The position numbers and the translations under genes are program-made. Source: Antonospora locustae (Eukaryota; Microsporidia). From it: a stretch of DNA of 64,000 nucleotides. The notes beneath the pieces are model-generated. The model saw nothing but the letters and a program-made list of their open reading frames with translations, had not been told where the DNA came from and searched no databases. Numbering within the stretch: the stretch's first letter is position 1; each line of letters starts with the position of its first letter. The stretch lies in assembly GCA_007674295.1 (NCBI GenBank), contig CM017457.1, forward strand, positions 1-64,000. Reading direction: 5' to 3'. Positions 17,436 to 26,750 of the stretch are shown here, piece by piece.

Positions 17436-18379
17436 ATGATATTAATAAGCAACCCAGTCATAAATAGTGTCCAGACGCCTCCCCAGGATACTCCATCTGG
17501 CCTGTGTTTTAATCCATGCCACGACATCATTGCAGCATCTGCATGGGACTGTACCATTCGTTTTTACTCCGTATCGGCTCTTGATGAAAAATTTGTGCTG
17601 AGGGAGGAAAGACCAATCTTAAGCACTGTCTTCAACAGTAACGGGTCCATTGCATTTGGCGCCGTAAGCGACGGAAACATACTCGCATATGACCTGCAGG
17701 CAAACAAGACGTTCAAGATAAGTGCACACTCGGGAGCGATAAAGGCAGTTAAGTTCTACAACAACTTGCTGATAAGTGGCTCGTTTGACAAGACACTAAA
17801 GTTCTGGGACCTAAGAACAACATCTCCCGTCCACACAATAAACCTGTCGGAAAGGGTCTTCTGTATGGACTTAAATAGGGACATGCTTTCTGTGAGCCTT
17901 GCTGGAAACAAGGTAAGTGTATACGACCTAAGAAATAACTGCCAGGAGAAAACTCTCACCACCAAGCTGTTCTGGCAGGTAAGGTCCATATGCTCTGGCA
18001 ACGACAATGAAACTGTCATTGTCGGCGGTATTGAGGGTAAGGCAGAGGTGCTGACAGTATCCCCGTCCACAAAAAGAATGATGTTCAGATGCCATCGAAC
18101 AAAGGACGATCTTTATCAGTAAATATGGTGTCTATGCATCCGTCCAAGTCGAACATTATTGCGTCCGGTGGAAGCGACGGCTTTCTGTCGTTCTTTGACA
18201 GAGATTCCAGACTCCGCATAGTTCATGAGGACCTTGGCTCTCCAGTTACATGCGGGACATTCAACGAAAACGGCTCTCTCTTTGCTTTTGGAATTGGGTA
18301 TGACTGGCACAAGGGCTATACTCTTGAAAACTACAAGGTCGACATCAAGATACTAAGAACAGACTCGCTGAAAATATAA
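17436..18379 (+). CDS. RAE1: mRNA export factor Rae1/Gle2, one missing base in the middle
   Basis: The beta-propeller WD40 protein begins at the ATG at 17436, directly after CCC. The first frame contains WDCTIRFYSV, GSFDKTLKFWDLRTTSPVHT and FRCHRT, matching Rae1 blades in order. It stops at 18120. The second frame takes over at once with VNMVSMHPSKSNIIASGGSD, CGTFNENGSLFAFGIGYDW and ENYKVDIKIL, the last blades and tail of Rae1. Inserting one base after 18116 would read DLYSVNMVSMHP and give a protein of about 314 residues, normal for the family. Rae1 docks mRNPs at the nuclear pore. Because the gene is usually essential, an assembly indel is the simplest explanation, but a real shift is not excluded. 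Confidence 0.85.
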
Positions 18380-18423
18380 CTAAAGTGGACTGCATTAGCT
18401 ATTGAATGCATTATCAGCAGCTA

Positions 18424-19245
18424 CTATGTGCTTTCAGAGAAGTTGTACTTGTCTATGATACTGCTACGAGAAGGAAGACCCTTGTATATCTCCTGTACTT
18501 CAATCTCGTTCTCATATGCATATCCGCTGGCTTCGTCTAGCATCAGCTGAAGAAGTAACCATGTCTCGTAGTTCTCTATGTCCAGCACCTGAAACTTTAG
18601 AATTGACATGCTTTCAACAAATGCTATGGACTCCTTCAAAAACTTGGTGCTTGATATGACATCCTCAGAATAGCACATGTCAACATCCGCTATTGTCTCC
18701 AGGTCAAAGCTCTTGCCATATCTTTTGATGTTGTCGCACTTGGAGATCACACAAACCTGCGGCGCCTCGATTAGCATCATAGATAATGTTGCAACAACAT
18801 ACGATGATATGCGGCTGAAGCTGTCATAAAAATGCACAACATCAAACAAGTTTACAACAACAAATGAAATGCCCTTTTTGGTGAAAAACGCCAGAACATC
18901 TGCAAGCAAGCCACTTGATATGAAAAGCTCAATCTGCCCCGGAAAGTCAAATACAAAGAAACAGCCCTTGTTTTGGTCTATCACAGGACCCAGGTATTCT
19001 CCAACGTTCTGCGCAAAACGCACCATGATCTCCTTCAGTGCATAGTTTGGCCCCAAACCGGTTTTCTCCATGTACTCCTTGGTTATGAAGTGTTTACAAA
19101 TGCTGTAACCGAAGAAGTCGCATGTCTCGTTTCCTGGATCAAGACTTATTGCGATGCTTTTTCTGCGCAAATTCTGCATGCTCTTTATAATATACGTTGT
19201 CTTTCCGCTTCCTGGCGGTCCAATAACCACCTCTCCAAAATCCAT
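18424..19245 (-). CDS. GPN2: GPN-loop GTPase 2
   Basis: The start chosen is the ATG at 19245 (MDFGEVVIG), directly preceded by CCC; a slightly upstream ATG at 19257 is less likely. The 273-residue protein has the P-loop GPPGSGKTTY, the family-defining GPN in GLGPNYAL, a switch-like DFPGQIELF and the guanine specificity motif SKCD. GPN GTPases dimerise and assist cytoplasmic assembly and nuclear import of RNA polymerase II. VIGPPGSGKTTY points to the GPN2 subfamily rather than GPN1 or GPN3. Confidence 0.9.
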   Translation of the reverse strand: MDFGEVVIGPPGSGKTTYIIKSMQNLRRKSIAISLDPGNETCDFFGYSICKHFITKEYMEKTGLGPNYALKEIMVRFAQNVGEYLGPVIDQNKGCFFVFDFPGQIELFISSGLLADVLAFFTKKGISFVVVNLFDVVHFYDSFSRISSYVVATLSMMLIEAPQVCVISKCDNIKRYGKSFDLETIADVDMCYSEDVISSTKFLKESIAFVESMSILKFQVLDIENYETWLLLQLMLDEASGYAYENEIEVQEIYKGLPSRSSIIDKYNFSEST

Positions 19246-19364
19246 GGGCGGCAGCATATTTCTTGTTTAATTATTATTCCTAGTGAAGTGTCTCTAGAGC
19301 TTACTTGATAACACCATTCTCTTCTGCTAAACTACACTTGCTTTCTCTGTAAAATAGCCCATCC

Positions 19365-20024
19365 ATGATGACACCAGACTACGTAATATCTACATACAAA
19401 GGCTGTATACCACATGTGATTGACATCAAACAAAAGAAATGCTTTCGGAAGCATTACCTGGTCTATGCCGATGATTTCTTGCATCCAGACGGCTACTATG
19501 CATCGCAGAGTCCCACTTGCAGCATCAACACCTTTCTTCAGATACCATATCCTGTAATTATTGCATTTAGACATAACAGAAGGCTTACAAGAAGAAAAAA
19601 GACACGTGTTCTTCATACGTTTCAGGGAAGCCGCACAATTACAAAAACAATGTACGAGCAATTTATTTCTAGTGCCAAGCCTGCAATGCATGCAAGCTTT
19701 GACACGTCACAAGTAGACGTGGAACTGGTGAGGCCATCAGATCTTGACGATGCATGCAGACTTCTGAACAAAGGCTGTGTCATAGACACGCTTTTTGTTA
19801 ATGAAATGACGAACAGGGGTCTTCTCATAGACATCAACAGCAGCGCAAGGCCGGTGCACGTCACAGAGTATGAATTTCAGTGCCACTGCTGTGCCCAGTA
19901 CACAAAAGCTTACATAGAACATCTGTGGTCCATCAACGAGATCGTCTGTCTGAACATCATTCAGAACCACAACTACAATCATCTGCAAAAGATAGTCGAA
20001 AACATCAGGATCAAGGATCACTGA
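19365..20024 (+). CDS. QTRT2: Queuine tRNA-ribosyltransferase accessory subunit-like (QTRT2)
   Basis: The C-terminal third carries the zinc-site region of the TGT family, CHCCAQYTKAYIEHLWSINE then NIIQNHNYNHLQ. This matches the QTRT2 version, which has adjacent CC followed by YTRAYIHHLL and MMHNFEHY, better than the catalytic subunit. At 219 residues it is only about half normal length, with a reduced TIM-barrel portion. QTRT2 partners with QTRT1 to exchange guanine for host-derived queuine at tRNA position 34. The ATG at 19365 has CCC five bases upstream. Moderate certainty; the N-terminal half alone would not be assignable. Confidence 0.6.
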   Translation: MMTPDYVISTYKGCIPHVIDIKQKKCFRKHYLVYADDFLHPDGYYASQSPTCSINTFLQIPYPVIIAFRHNRRLTRRKKTRVLHTFQGSRTITKTMYEQFISSAKPAMHASFDTSQVDVELVRPSDLDDACRLLNKGCVIDTLFVNEMTNRGLLIDINSSARPVHVTEYEFQCHCCAQYTKAYIEHLWSINEIVCLNIIQNHNYNHLQKIVENIRIKDH

Positions 20025-20516
20025 GTGTGCTTACTGAGTTATGAAAGTACACATAAAAGTTGCTGGACCATTATATTAGACAAGCATGCATCTATATTAT
20101 TCTGTTCTTTTTGTTCCTTTCCGCCTAAATGAAAATGATGTGGTGTGCTAGCTCTCCTTTTTTCTGTAGGGATGCAGAAAGCTAAAGCAGAGTTATGGCC
20201 AAGACGACACAGTAGATAGAAGTATATAGTCTTATTTAGATAAAAGTAGGCTAATTCCTGCTCTTTGGCACTTTTAGCTGCATTGGAAGATTTGACTCAA
20301 TGCCTGGCGCCTGTGTCCGTCGTCTCTTCTAGTTGTTGAAAACTAGAGGTCCAACTGTTGTTTTCTTTTATACTCCACGAGCACTATTTAATTGGATACT
20401 CTACATCTACACTAAACACAATGTAGCCTTCTGCAAGGATAGCATCGACATAACAAAGTGCTTTCTGTCGTACTTTGTGAGTGTCTTCACAAATATGTAG
20501 ATGTCTTCGCTCTCAC
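20025..20516. other. Gap, nothing firmly recognised
   Basis: A small potential hairpin with 7-bp arms (TCTAGTT/AACTAGA) lies at about 20329-20348. No ORF or known RNA consensus was found. Confidence 0.4.
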
Positions 20517-21053
20517 TCAGTCATCCTTTTTCTTCTTCTTTGCAGGCTTCTCATGCATAGGTGTTCTTCTGAACACCCAATTGTTCTCAAAGGGCCGTTG
20601 CACCTCCTTTCCGCGCACATGTGCAAGAACAAGAGGCTTTAGAAAGAAAAACTTGACGGTGCCTATTGACTGGATTATAAGAGGCTGTATTATGTTCCAC
20701 TTCAAATGACAAAGACCCGATACAACAAGCTGAAGCATCATCGATTTGTAAAGCTTCTTGTATTCTCTCCTGTCGTACTCGTTGTACGTAATCTCTTCTT
20801 CCTCGTCTTCCTCTCCTACTGCGACTCCGTTCTGTTTTGGAACTTTGACCTTTCTCTGGTCGTTGGTTGCATTTAGACTTCTGCGAACTATAAGAAGAAG
20901 CACGAGCTGAACTAGCTGCGAGACCATAAACACCACTCGAATCTTCCAAATTGTGCTATCTTTGAGTTGTCCAAATTTTTTGAGCAGTTGCATAACCAAA
21001 ATCGAGATCACTATGTTTGAGACTTCGTCAAGTGTAATCATCTGAACTGCCAT
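20517..21053 (-). CDS. PHO88: Pho88/Snd3-type ER membrane protein
   Basis: The 178-residue protein aligns through its length with Pho88 (Snd3). It has an N-terminal hydrophobic segment (NIVISILVMQLLKKFGQL), a second (IRVVFMVSQLVQLVLLLIV), an acidic linker, then TYNEYDRREYKKLYKSMMLQ and the membrane-associated HLKWNIIQPLIIQSI, ending in a basic tail. In yeast it acts in the SND route for targeting proteins to the ER and affects phosphate transporter maturation. The ATG at 21053 has CCC six bases upstream. It runs divergently from eIF1. Confidence 0.88.
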   Translation of the reverse strand: MAVQMITLDEVSNIVISILVMQLLKKFGQLKDSTIWKIRVVFMVSQLVQLVLLLIVRRSLNATNDQRKVKVPKQNGVAVGEEDEEEEITYNEYDRREYKKLYKSMMLQLVVSGLCHLKWNIIQPLIIQSIGTVKFFFLKPLVLAHVRGKEVQRPFENNWVFRRTPMHEKPAKKKKKDD

Positions 21054-21273
21054 GGAAGGGTAATTGTTTCTGCTTAAATGTAAAACATTTCAAAAAATAA
21101 AGCTGCACACAATGTCAAGTGTTGTTCCGAGTCAGACACTCAGAATGCATTGCAAAGCCTCTGTATATTCACATTTTACTTACTGTGAGACTGTAATTCT
21201 TTGTAAAATCTTGAACAGAGAGAGGGTGCTTGCTCTTTCCTCTCATATTGAAACATTTTCCTCCCCTCAGTTG

Positions 21274-21549
21274 ATGCTTAATGATGACCCAAAAGCAGCA
21301 CAAAATGTCCTGCATGTCAGAATCCAGCAGCATTCTGGACGAAAGCACTTGACCATAATCGAAGGCATCCCCGAGAAGTCACAGGTTGATGTTTACAGCT
21401 TTTTGAAACGAAAGCTCGCATGTGGAGGCACACACAAAAAGGACAAAGGCATAGTGCAGCTTATGGGCGACCATTCTTTCATCATAAAGGATTTGCTAAA
21501 GGGTGTTTTACCGGACTACGATGTTGTACTGCATGGAAAGAAGGCCTGA
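21274..21549 (+). CDS. SUI1: Translation initiation factor eIF1 (SUI1)
   Basis: The SUI1 fold spans nearly the whole 91-residue product: VLHVRIQQHSGRKHLTIIEG, then FLKRKLACGGTHKKDKG and VQLMGDHSFIIKDLL. eIF1 sits on the 40S subunit and enforces start-codon fidelity. The start at 21274 is favoured because it gives normal family length and has CCCC about nine bases upstream. An in-frame ATG at 21112 would add 54 unrelated residues. Confidence 0.9.
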   Translation: MLNDDPKAAQNVLHVRIQQHSGRKHLTIIEGIPEKSQVDVYSFLKRKLACGGTHKKDKGIVQLMGDHSFIIKDLLKGVLPDYDVVLHGKKA

Positions 21550-22109
21550 TAAGCTCAACAATACATTTGTCTTCTGCATACCACAAGGTTTTTTAAGATA
21601 CATACTAATAAAGCTACTGTTGGTCTTAGCCACTTCCATAAAGCATGAGACAATATAAGCTGAGAACTGTTTGCAGATTAACTGTGCGTGTCGGTGCGAT
21701 GCAGAGCATATTCTCTTGCGCTAACGGCTAACCACAACCCAGTTTATCTTGTTAGTGGTAAGGCCACACAAACAGTAGCACGGTGCAAGGATCATGCAAC
21801 GTATCAGATGGTCTCAACGAGTACCATGAGCACGCCACAGAGTCCTGCCATTTAGCCCAGTAGATCTCTCTTTCCAGTATGGTGTTTTACAGGCATACTG
21901 TATGTATCTCATCTCATATATGCAACGATGTCTATTTGTTGATGAGTGGTTTGCATAGGTTTGTTTATGCAGTGCACACTAGAGTCAGCCAAAGAGCTTT
22001 CAAATACCGGGAAAATATCGACGCAGCCTAGCAACAAAAATCCTGACAAAACCGCCACAAAAATACAAGCCAGAATAGCATGTTCTTGATAGCCAGAAGT
22101 ATAAATAAT
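21550..22109. other. Gap, nothing recognised
   Basis: No convincing open frame in either strand and no tRNA, snRNA or box C/D consensus I could identify. The composition is similar to flanking DNA, so a non-coding RNA is possible. Confidence 0.4.
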
Positions 22110-22535
22110 TTATTCCTTGATTTGTGAAATCAGCTGTCCCGTCTCAATTATACCCATGTCGCTAACTTTCCTATAATTGCCATCTTTTACGATCAATCCA
22201 GCTCTTTCCAGGTCCTGCATAATCTTTCGAATGTGTCCCCTAGAGCCATCTACATGCTTGGAAGGTCTTGACCCGCGATTCTTAGCACATCCATATTTGC
22301 GCGAGAGCCTCTTGACTCCGATGCGCTTTTCCTCATGCATCGCTATGAGAAGCTTGCGAAAAATGGACGCAGCTCTCTTGTAGTACCAGTCTTTGTCAGA
22401 CGGTGCTCTCTGCTTTCCATGGCTCGTTTTTATTATGTCAAAGTTCTCCGGTAGTTTTACTATGTTTTTACTCTTGAGATATCCAGCTAAAGCTTCGTTG
22501 AGTGCATCTGCCCTGACCATGAACAATTCCTTCAT
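22110..22535 (-). CDS. RPS19: 40S ribosomal protein S19
   Basis: The 141-residue protein matches eS19 throughout: DALNEALAGYLKSKNIVKLP, DKDWYYKRAASIFRKL, RIGVKRLSRKYGCAKNRGSR and RGHIRKIMQDLERAGLI. eS19 is in the head of the 40S subunit and is needed for 18S rRNA maturation. The first ATG (22535) has CCC just upstream; a second ATG five codons on is possible. There is no sign of the short 5' intron that some microsporidian ribosomal protein genes have. Confidence 0.95.
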   Translation of the reverse strand: MKELFMVRADALNEALAGYLKSKNIVKLPENFDIIKTSHGKQRAPSDKDWYYKRAASIFRKLLIAMHEEKRIGVKRLSRKYGCAKNRGSRPSKHVDGSRGHIRKIMQDLERAGLIVKDGNYRKVSDMGIIETGQLISQIKE

Positions 22536-22732
22536 CAGGGTTGAAAATTTTTTATGAAAGTTATTGTCTGTGCTGTGCGCTGTTTTGCATGTTTTCAGGC
22601 CCCTCTAGGCTTCTGATGTATACGATACTGCTCTTACAGTTTGGAGGTACGATGCAGACATATGTAGCGTCACCTCGCTACCGGAAGCGCATGCAAAGCA
22701 CCGGCGTCCATCACCATTGCAGAAACTCAAAG

Positions 22733-23743
22733 TTAGTTGAGTCGCGGAGGCTCTGCGCACGCTTCGTCAAAGACACTGCACACCGCAATGTTTTCCACAA
22801 AAGTATTTTTAAAATTATGCACTTTACTGTTTCTACGAAATAGCAGTTTTGGCTCGTATTCTGCACCTTCAAACACAAGAAACTCAGGTCTCGATGTTCC
22901 ACAGACAACCCTTTCTTGGCCCAGCGCTTTTCTGACAAAAAGCATGTCCTTTCTTCCGGAACCAACCTCCTTCAGCACCCAAAAGATCTTTCTCACCATA
23001 TTGTGCAAAAATGACCTGGAGGATATGTTGAGCACACAATAGTTGCCTGCATCCTCTATCTCTATATTCTTTATGGGTCTGTAAAAATGCCTGTCCAAAT
23101 CAGCTATTTTTTCTGCTTCTCTCCTTGTTAGAGGCTTTGCTAGGTTTCGAAAGTCTTTTCCCTCTCTGAGAATCAAGCAAGCCCTCTTCATGAGCTGAAT
23201 GTCAAGACCCTCTGGCAAAAAGAAGTATCTGTAGCATCTCAGAACGCAGTTGTGTCGTGCGCAAAAGCTCTGAGGAACAGGACACCATCCCGTTATTCGT
23301 ATGTCTGGCGGCAGGTGTGTATTGAGTATTGTGTCGTAGTTAAACTCGATGTGCTTAAGAGTATGTGCTGCGCCTGTGCCCCCGTCAAGACCGCCATTCA
23401 GAGTATCTGCATCTCGCTTTTCAGTGTCCACTAGCGAGTTCACAACAACACTGAGCACCATACCTGATGCACTAACCTTTTTATCGGTCCTGCCTGCAAA
23501 TGTTACTTGCACGCCAGGTTTGGCTATTCCAGAGTTCACAAGTGCTCTTTTCAAAAAGTCCTCTATTGTCTTCGCATTTGGCTGGTGTACAAGACCACAG
23601 TACCCCCTTCCGTCGTAGCACATTCTGAGTGCAATCTTGCGCTGAAAAGTACCAGCAGCTACGCGAGTGCCCTGTTTGGTATTCAGTATCATGTCAATCA
23701 GCTCCTCTTTGGTCTTCTGTGCTAAAAATTTTCCATATTCCAT
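22733..23743 (-). CDS. DEG1: tRNA pseudouridine(38/39) synthase, Deg1/Pus3 family
   Basis: From the ATG at 23743 (CCC eight bases upstream) the product has 336 residues. Motif II, AGRTDKKVSASG, contains the catalytic Asp. IALRMCYDGRGYCGLVHQP, TILNTHLPPDIRITGWCPVP, REGKDFRNLAK and FLHNMVRKIFWVL place it in the TruA superfamily closest to Deg1/Pus3. These modify U38/U39 in the anticodon stem-loop. The 3' end follows the start of RPS19 by about 200 bp on the same strand. Confidence 0.85.
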   Translation of the reverse strand: MEYGKFLAQKTKEELIDMILNTKQGTRVAAGTFQRKIALRMCYDGRGYCGLVHQPNAKTIEDFLKRALVNSGIAKPGVQVTFAGRTDKKVSASGMVLSVVVNSLVDTEKRDADTLNGGLDGGTGAAHTLKHIEFNYDTILNTHLPPDIRITGWCPVPQSFCARHNCVLRCYRYFFLPEGLDIQLMKRACLILREGKDFRNLAKPLTRREAEKIADLDRHFYRPIKNIEIEDAGNYCVLNISSRSFLHNMVRKIFWVLKEVGSGRKDMLFVRKALGQERVVCGTSRPEFLVFEGAEYEPKLLFRRNSKVHNFKNTFVENIAVCSVFDEACAEPPRLN

Positions 23744-23949
23744 CGAATGGGTGCATTGTAGTGCACAGTAACATGTGCGAAAGGCTACTGAAGTGAACGA
23801 AGTGACCATACATGCACAATCAACAGTGCAGAGCACATAAAAATGCTTTAAAAAGCACAGAGAGTCTTTATATTATGACAATACGATTGGACTGTGTACA
23901 GAAGCCTCAAAAAAGGAGATATATTTGGAGTATTCACTCAGCGAGTTGA

Positions 23950-24294
23950 ATGGACGAACCTGCATGCGAGCGATGCGGCAAGAAATACTATGAAAAAATG
24001 CTGATGGTTGAAGGAAATGCAGTTATGTGTATTTCGTGCGAAAGTGTAACAAAGGATAAAGAGAGAAACTTTATCTCTGAAGTATATTATAGATTCAAGT
24101 GCGAGTATGGTCTTACATTGTTAGGGCGTTTTCCGTCTCTTCTCATCACAGCCTTTTTTCTATTGCTATTGATTTCTTTCGTAGCCAAAACACTGAAGGC
24201 TCTGGTGTTTGTAGTCCGTATTCTTGTACTCTGTACAAAATGTATACGCTTAGCAGCAAGTAAGCATGCATGCAAAGTTCTGCAGTTACATTAA
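23950..24294 (+). CDS. Small zinc-ribbon membrane protein, unknown
   Basis: The 114-residue product has an N-terminal C-x2-C ... C-x2-C pair (CERCGKKYYEK, then CISC) that could bind zinc, followed by one or two membrane segments (LGRFPSLLITAFFLLLLISF and ALVFVVRILVLC). No family recognised. There is no CCC at the ATG. The long hydrophobic run and the two cysteine pairs argue that it is a true gene. Confidence 0.6.
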   Translation: MDEPACERCGKKYYEKMLMVEGNAVMCISCESVTKDKERNFISEVYYRFKCEYGLTLLGRFPSLLITAFFLLLLISFVAKTLKALVFVVRILVLCTKCIRLAASKHACKVLQLH

Positions 24295-24363
24295 GAAACC
24301 AGTTGAGCCCAGCACCACATGCTAAATGTTCAGAAGGCAACCCTTAAACACTAAGCATTCAAA

Positions 24364-24714
24364 ATGGAGATAAACGCTGTTGATGTCTATAGATTTTATG
24401 TGGAAAGAATTGTGTCCATGTTAAAGTGCAGGCCATTTGCATATCAGATCGAAATTTTGAATGATTTGCGCGTCGTGCCTCTCATATTTGACTTCTGCGG
24501 ACTGACAAGAAAGCTCAACTACTTCGGAGATGTGTGGATTGTTTACGACTACAAAAAGTGCCATCTAGAGCTTTCAGAGATAGTGGAAAGTGATGATGTT
24601 GCTATATTTTTGGTGGACAGGCTGCTGAACACAGATTGCTTTGACTGTATTGGCAACTGCAGGTGTGTTTTGTGTGCCGGCACACATACTAATGTTCTTG
24701 TGCACTATCTGTGA
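24364..24714 (+). CDS. Hypothetical protein, 116 residues
   Basis: A soluble protein of unknown family with notable segments AYQIEILNDLRVVPLIFDF and DVWIVYDYKKCHLELSEIV, and a cysteine-rich C-terminal part (NTDCFDCIGNCRCVLCAG). Its 3' end overlaps the convergent J-domain gene by 26 bp. The next gene upstream on the strand ends 69 bp away. Confidence 0.6.
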   Translation: MEINAVDVYRFYVERIVSMLKCRPFAYQIEILNDLRVVPLIFDFCGLTRKLNYFGDVWIVYDYKKCHLELSEIVESDDVAIFLVDRLLNTDCFDCIGNCRCVLCAGTHTNVLVHYL

Positions 24715-25048
24715 TTCGCTGGCCTGCTCGTTCTAATACCACACAGCACGAGCAGCTCTGGCATTCAACGATATTGCCTTGAATATCCTCGAGACTATAT
24801 CTGGATCCGCATCTACACAACAATCCAGAGCTTATTTCCTCATATGTGCTGCGCATGGCAAGATGCCTACCACCGTGTATAAGCCTTATCTTCAAAGTTT
24901 TGTATGCCTCACGTATAATCTGCATGTTGTATGCTCTTTCTACACTTGTATTACGTGAGCATGATAACATTCTCTGAGAATACGCTGTTCTTATTTCTTT
25001 CTCACTTGCATCTCTTGCAACTCCGAGAATCTCAAATTCGTCAACCAT
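24689..25048 (-). CDS. J-domain-like protein with DPH-type zinc finger (Dph4/Jjj3-like)
   Basis: The start at 25048 (MVDEFEILG) has CCCC just upstream. The 119-residue product has a J-domain-like N-terminus (FEILGVARDASEKEIRTAY ... REAYKTL) and a C-terminal CSL/DPH zinc finger, CRCGSRYSLEDIQGN then VECQSCSCCVVLE. Dph4/Jjj3 supports diphthamide synthesis on eEF2 by carrying iron to Dph3. The HPD tripeptide that stimulates Hsp70 is absent; the corresponding loop reads SQRMLSCSRNTS. Function as an Hsp70 co-chaperone is therefore doubtful while the zinc-finger role may persist. Confidence 0.65.
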   Translation of the reverse strand: MVDEFEILGVARDASEKEIRTAYSQRMLSCSRNTSVERAYNMQIIREAYKTLKIRLIHGGRHLAMRSTYEEISSGLLCRCGSRYSLEDIQGNIVECQSCSCCVVLERAGQRITDSAQEH

Positions 25049-25149
25049 TGGGGTTTCGTGAATTGTTGTAACAGCATTAAACACCTGCTAAAAGGTTCTT
25101 CGCGGTCAACAGCACACTCCGTACACAAACTCTCCCAGCCACAAGATGG

Positions 25150-25875
25150 CTACACAAACTTTTCAATCTTGTCTATGTTGTTAACTATGAAGTCGTCGAG
25201 TGCTCTCAAAAACTCGTTCTTCTCGTATATCTTCTTGGATGTCTCGATGTCTCTCCTTAGCATGCTCCTGTTGTCCAGCTCTGCTGCCTTCAGAATGGCG
25301 TCTGTGTTGTTGATCATCGTCCACCGCTGCTTTGTCGTTGTATCCCATACAAACCTGATGATGATAGTGCCTTTTCCATACGCGGTTTCGTGGAGCTTCT
25401 TCTGTGCTGCCACAGCACTTCTGCTGTCGTAGAACTCAATGAACCGCTGAAAAGTTTTGTACTCGCGAATGCACTTCAGTGTCCCAAATCCCTCAAACAT
25501 TTTTCGCACCTCCTCCTCCGTAAACGGTGCGTCAAGATCTCTGGAAACTAGTAGAAGCGTGCCCTGGTTCTTAGTTTCATCACACCTGTCAACCTCCCTT
25601 GGTATTTCGTATTTGCTGACAGTGTAGATCACATTTTTCCCCTGTGCCTTAAGACTATTTAGAGCCTTTTCACTGTCTCTTATGTCGTACATTATTGCAA
25701 AAAGAACGTGCACGCTATCTTGTATCGTGTACATCTCTTTAACCTCGCCCTGCTTGCTGATGAATGTTCTTATATGCTCATTCTCCGCCTGGTTATTTAT
25801 GCCACTTACAAGAAGCGTTCTTGTGGGCTTTAGCTCCGGACTTGCTTCTTTCTTCAGTCTTTTTACATTTTTCAT
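25150..25875 (-). CDS. RNA-binding protein with two RRMs, Mei2-like
   Basis: The 241-residue protein starts at an ATG directly after CCC. The first RRM (about 18-90) contains TLLVSGINNQ and VHVLFAIMYDIRDSEKAL. The second (about 105-180) contains GTLLLVSRDL, FEGFGTLKCIREYKTFQRF and IEFYDSRSAVAAQKKLHETA, the RNP1-like pattern of Mei2-type RRM2. A helical C-terminal tail of about 50 residues follows. It probably regulates mRNA; targets are unknown. Its ATG is 57 bp from that of the divergent phosphatase gene. Confidence 0.75.
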   Translation of the reverse strand: MKNVKRLKKEASPELKPTRTLLVSGINNQAENEHIRTFISKQGEVKEMYTIQDSVHVLFAIMYDIRDSEKALNSLKAQGKNVIYTVSKYEIPREVDRCDETKNQGTLLLVSRDLDAPFTEEEVRKMFEGFGTLKCIREYKTFQRFIEFYDSRSAVAAQKKLHETAYGKGTIIIRFVWDTTTKQRWTMINNTDAILKAAELDNRSMLRRDIETSKKIYEKNEFLRALDDFIVNNIDKIEKFV

Positions 25876-25931
25876 GGGCTCTGCACACAGTGTTGGTTTC
25901 TATTTTCTCTTGTACAGTCATAAACAGCCCC

Positions 25932-26750
25932 ATGCACAAGTCTCTAAAAATAAAGCTGGAGGCAAGACTTGCAAAGCTACGCTCACACATCATGGAAAAG
26001 ATAAAAGACTCCAACTTCGATGCGGCACTAATGCAACTGGATGAATCCACATACCAATTCATGATAAGTAAGCAGGACTACGATCGCTACCGAATAACTC
26101 CATACAGCCAAGAGGTTACTGAGAAATACAGTTTGGATGGGTATGTTAACGCATCTGTTGTTGAAACACCATCCACATGCTATCTTGCTGCCCAGATGCC
26201 CAAGAAGAAGTATTTTGGCTTGTTTAGAGATTTTATAAGGAAGTCAGGCACAGACCTTATTATATCTTTGATTGACTGTGCCGACGAAGATTACTTCAAT
26301 GTCTCTGAAAGAGTGGCTGCAAAACATGTTCCATTAGAAGATAGAGGTCGCCAAGATGGTAAATTCTTCTACGACGAAACTTATAACATAGGCATGCCGG
26401 TGAGGCGCCTAAGATTCTGCTCGTGGAGAGATCACACGTCGCCAGATCCAGACAGTTTTAGAATCTTCTACGAGTATTTTAGAAAAGTAAAGTGCAAGAA
26501 GATTGTTGTGCATTGCCATGCAGGTGTTGGGAGAACAGGAACATTCATAATGTACGATATGCTATATGAGAAAGACAAGGTGACATTGAGTATGTTTGTG
26601 GACACGTTTCTTTACCTACGCTCGTGTAGACCCTGCATGGTGTTCAAGGCAGAGCAACTTGAGTTTTTGACAAGGTCGTTTTTACCACGAAATGTACAGA
26701 CATCAGAAATGTGCAACCAAAATCAGAGAGAGCTATTTCATCATCAATAA
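25932..26750 (+). CDS. Protein tyrosine phosphatase
   Basis: The start at 25932 (MHKSLKIK) has CCCC directly upstream; a long upstream extension overlapping the divergent gene was rejected. The 272-residue protein is a classical PTP: DRYRITPYSQ, DGYVNASVV in place of DYINAS, a WPD-loop region around CSWRDHTSPD, and the signature HCHAGVGRTG with catalytic Cys195. The loop carries R-D in place of P-D next to the tryptophan, with Asp retained as likely general acid. The domain covers nearly the whole protein. It likely dephosphorylates phosphotyrosine proteins in the cytosol. Confidence 0.85.
   Translation: MHKSLKIKLEARLAKLRSHIMEKIKDSNFDAALMQLDESTYQFMISKQDYDRYRITPYSQEVTEKYSLDGYVNASVVETPSTCYLAAQMPKKKYFGLFRDFIRKSGTDLIISLIDCADEDYFNVSERVAAKHVPLEDRGRQDGKFFYDETYNIGMPVRRLRFCSWRDHTSPDPDSFRIFYEYFRKVKCKKIVVHCHAGVGRTGTFIMYDMLYEKDKVTLSMFVDTFLYLRSCRPCMVFKAEQLEFLTRSFLPRNVQTSEMCNQNQRELFHHQ

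Noticed and set aside
18089..18379. Independent 96-residue WD40 gene
   Set aside because: It is the missing C-terminal blades of RAE1 in a shifted frame.
21112..21273. N-terminal extension of eIF1
   Set aside because: The extra 54 residues do not match eIF1, and the CCCC motif lies before 21274.
25764..25931. Upstream extension of the tyrosine phosphatase
   Set aside because: It overlaps the divergent RRM gene and the CCCC-ATG at 25932 fits the domain boundary.
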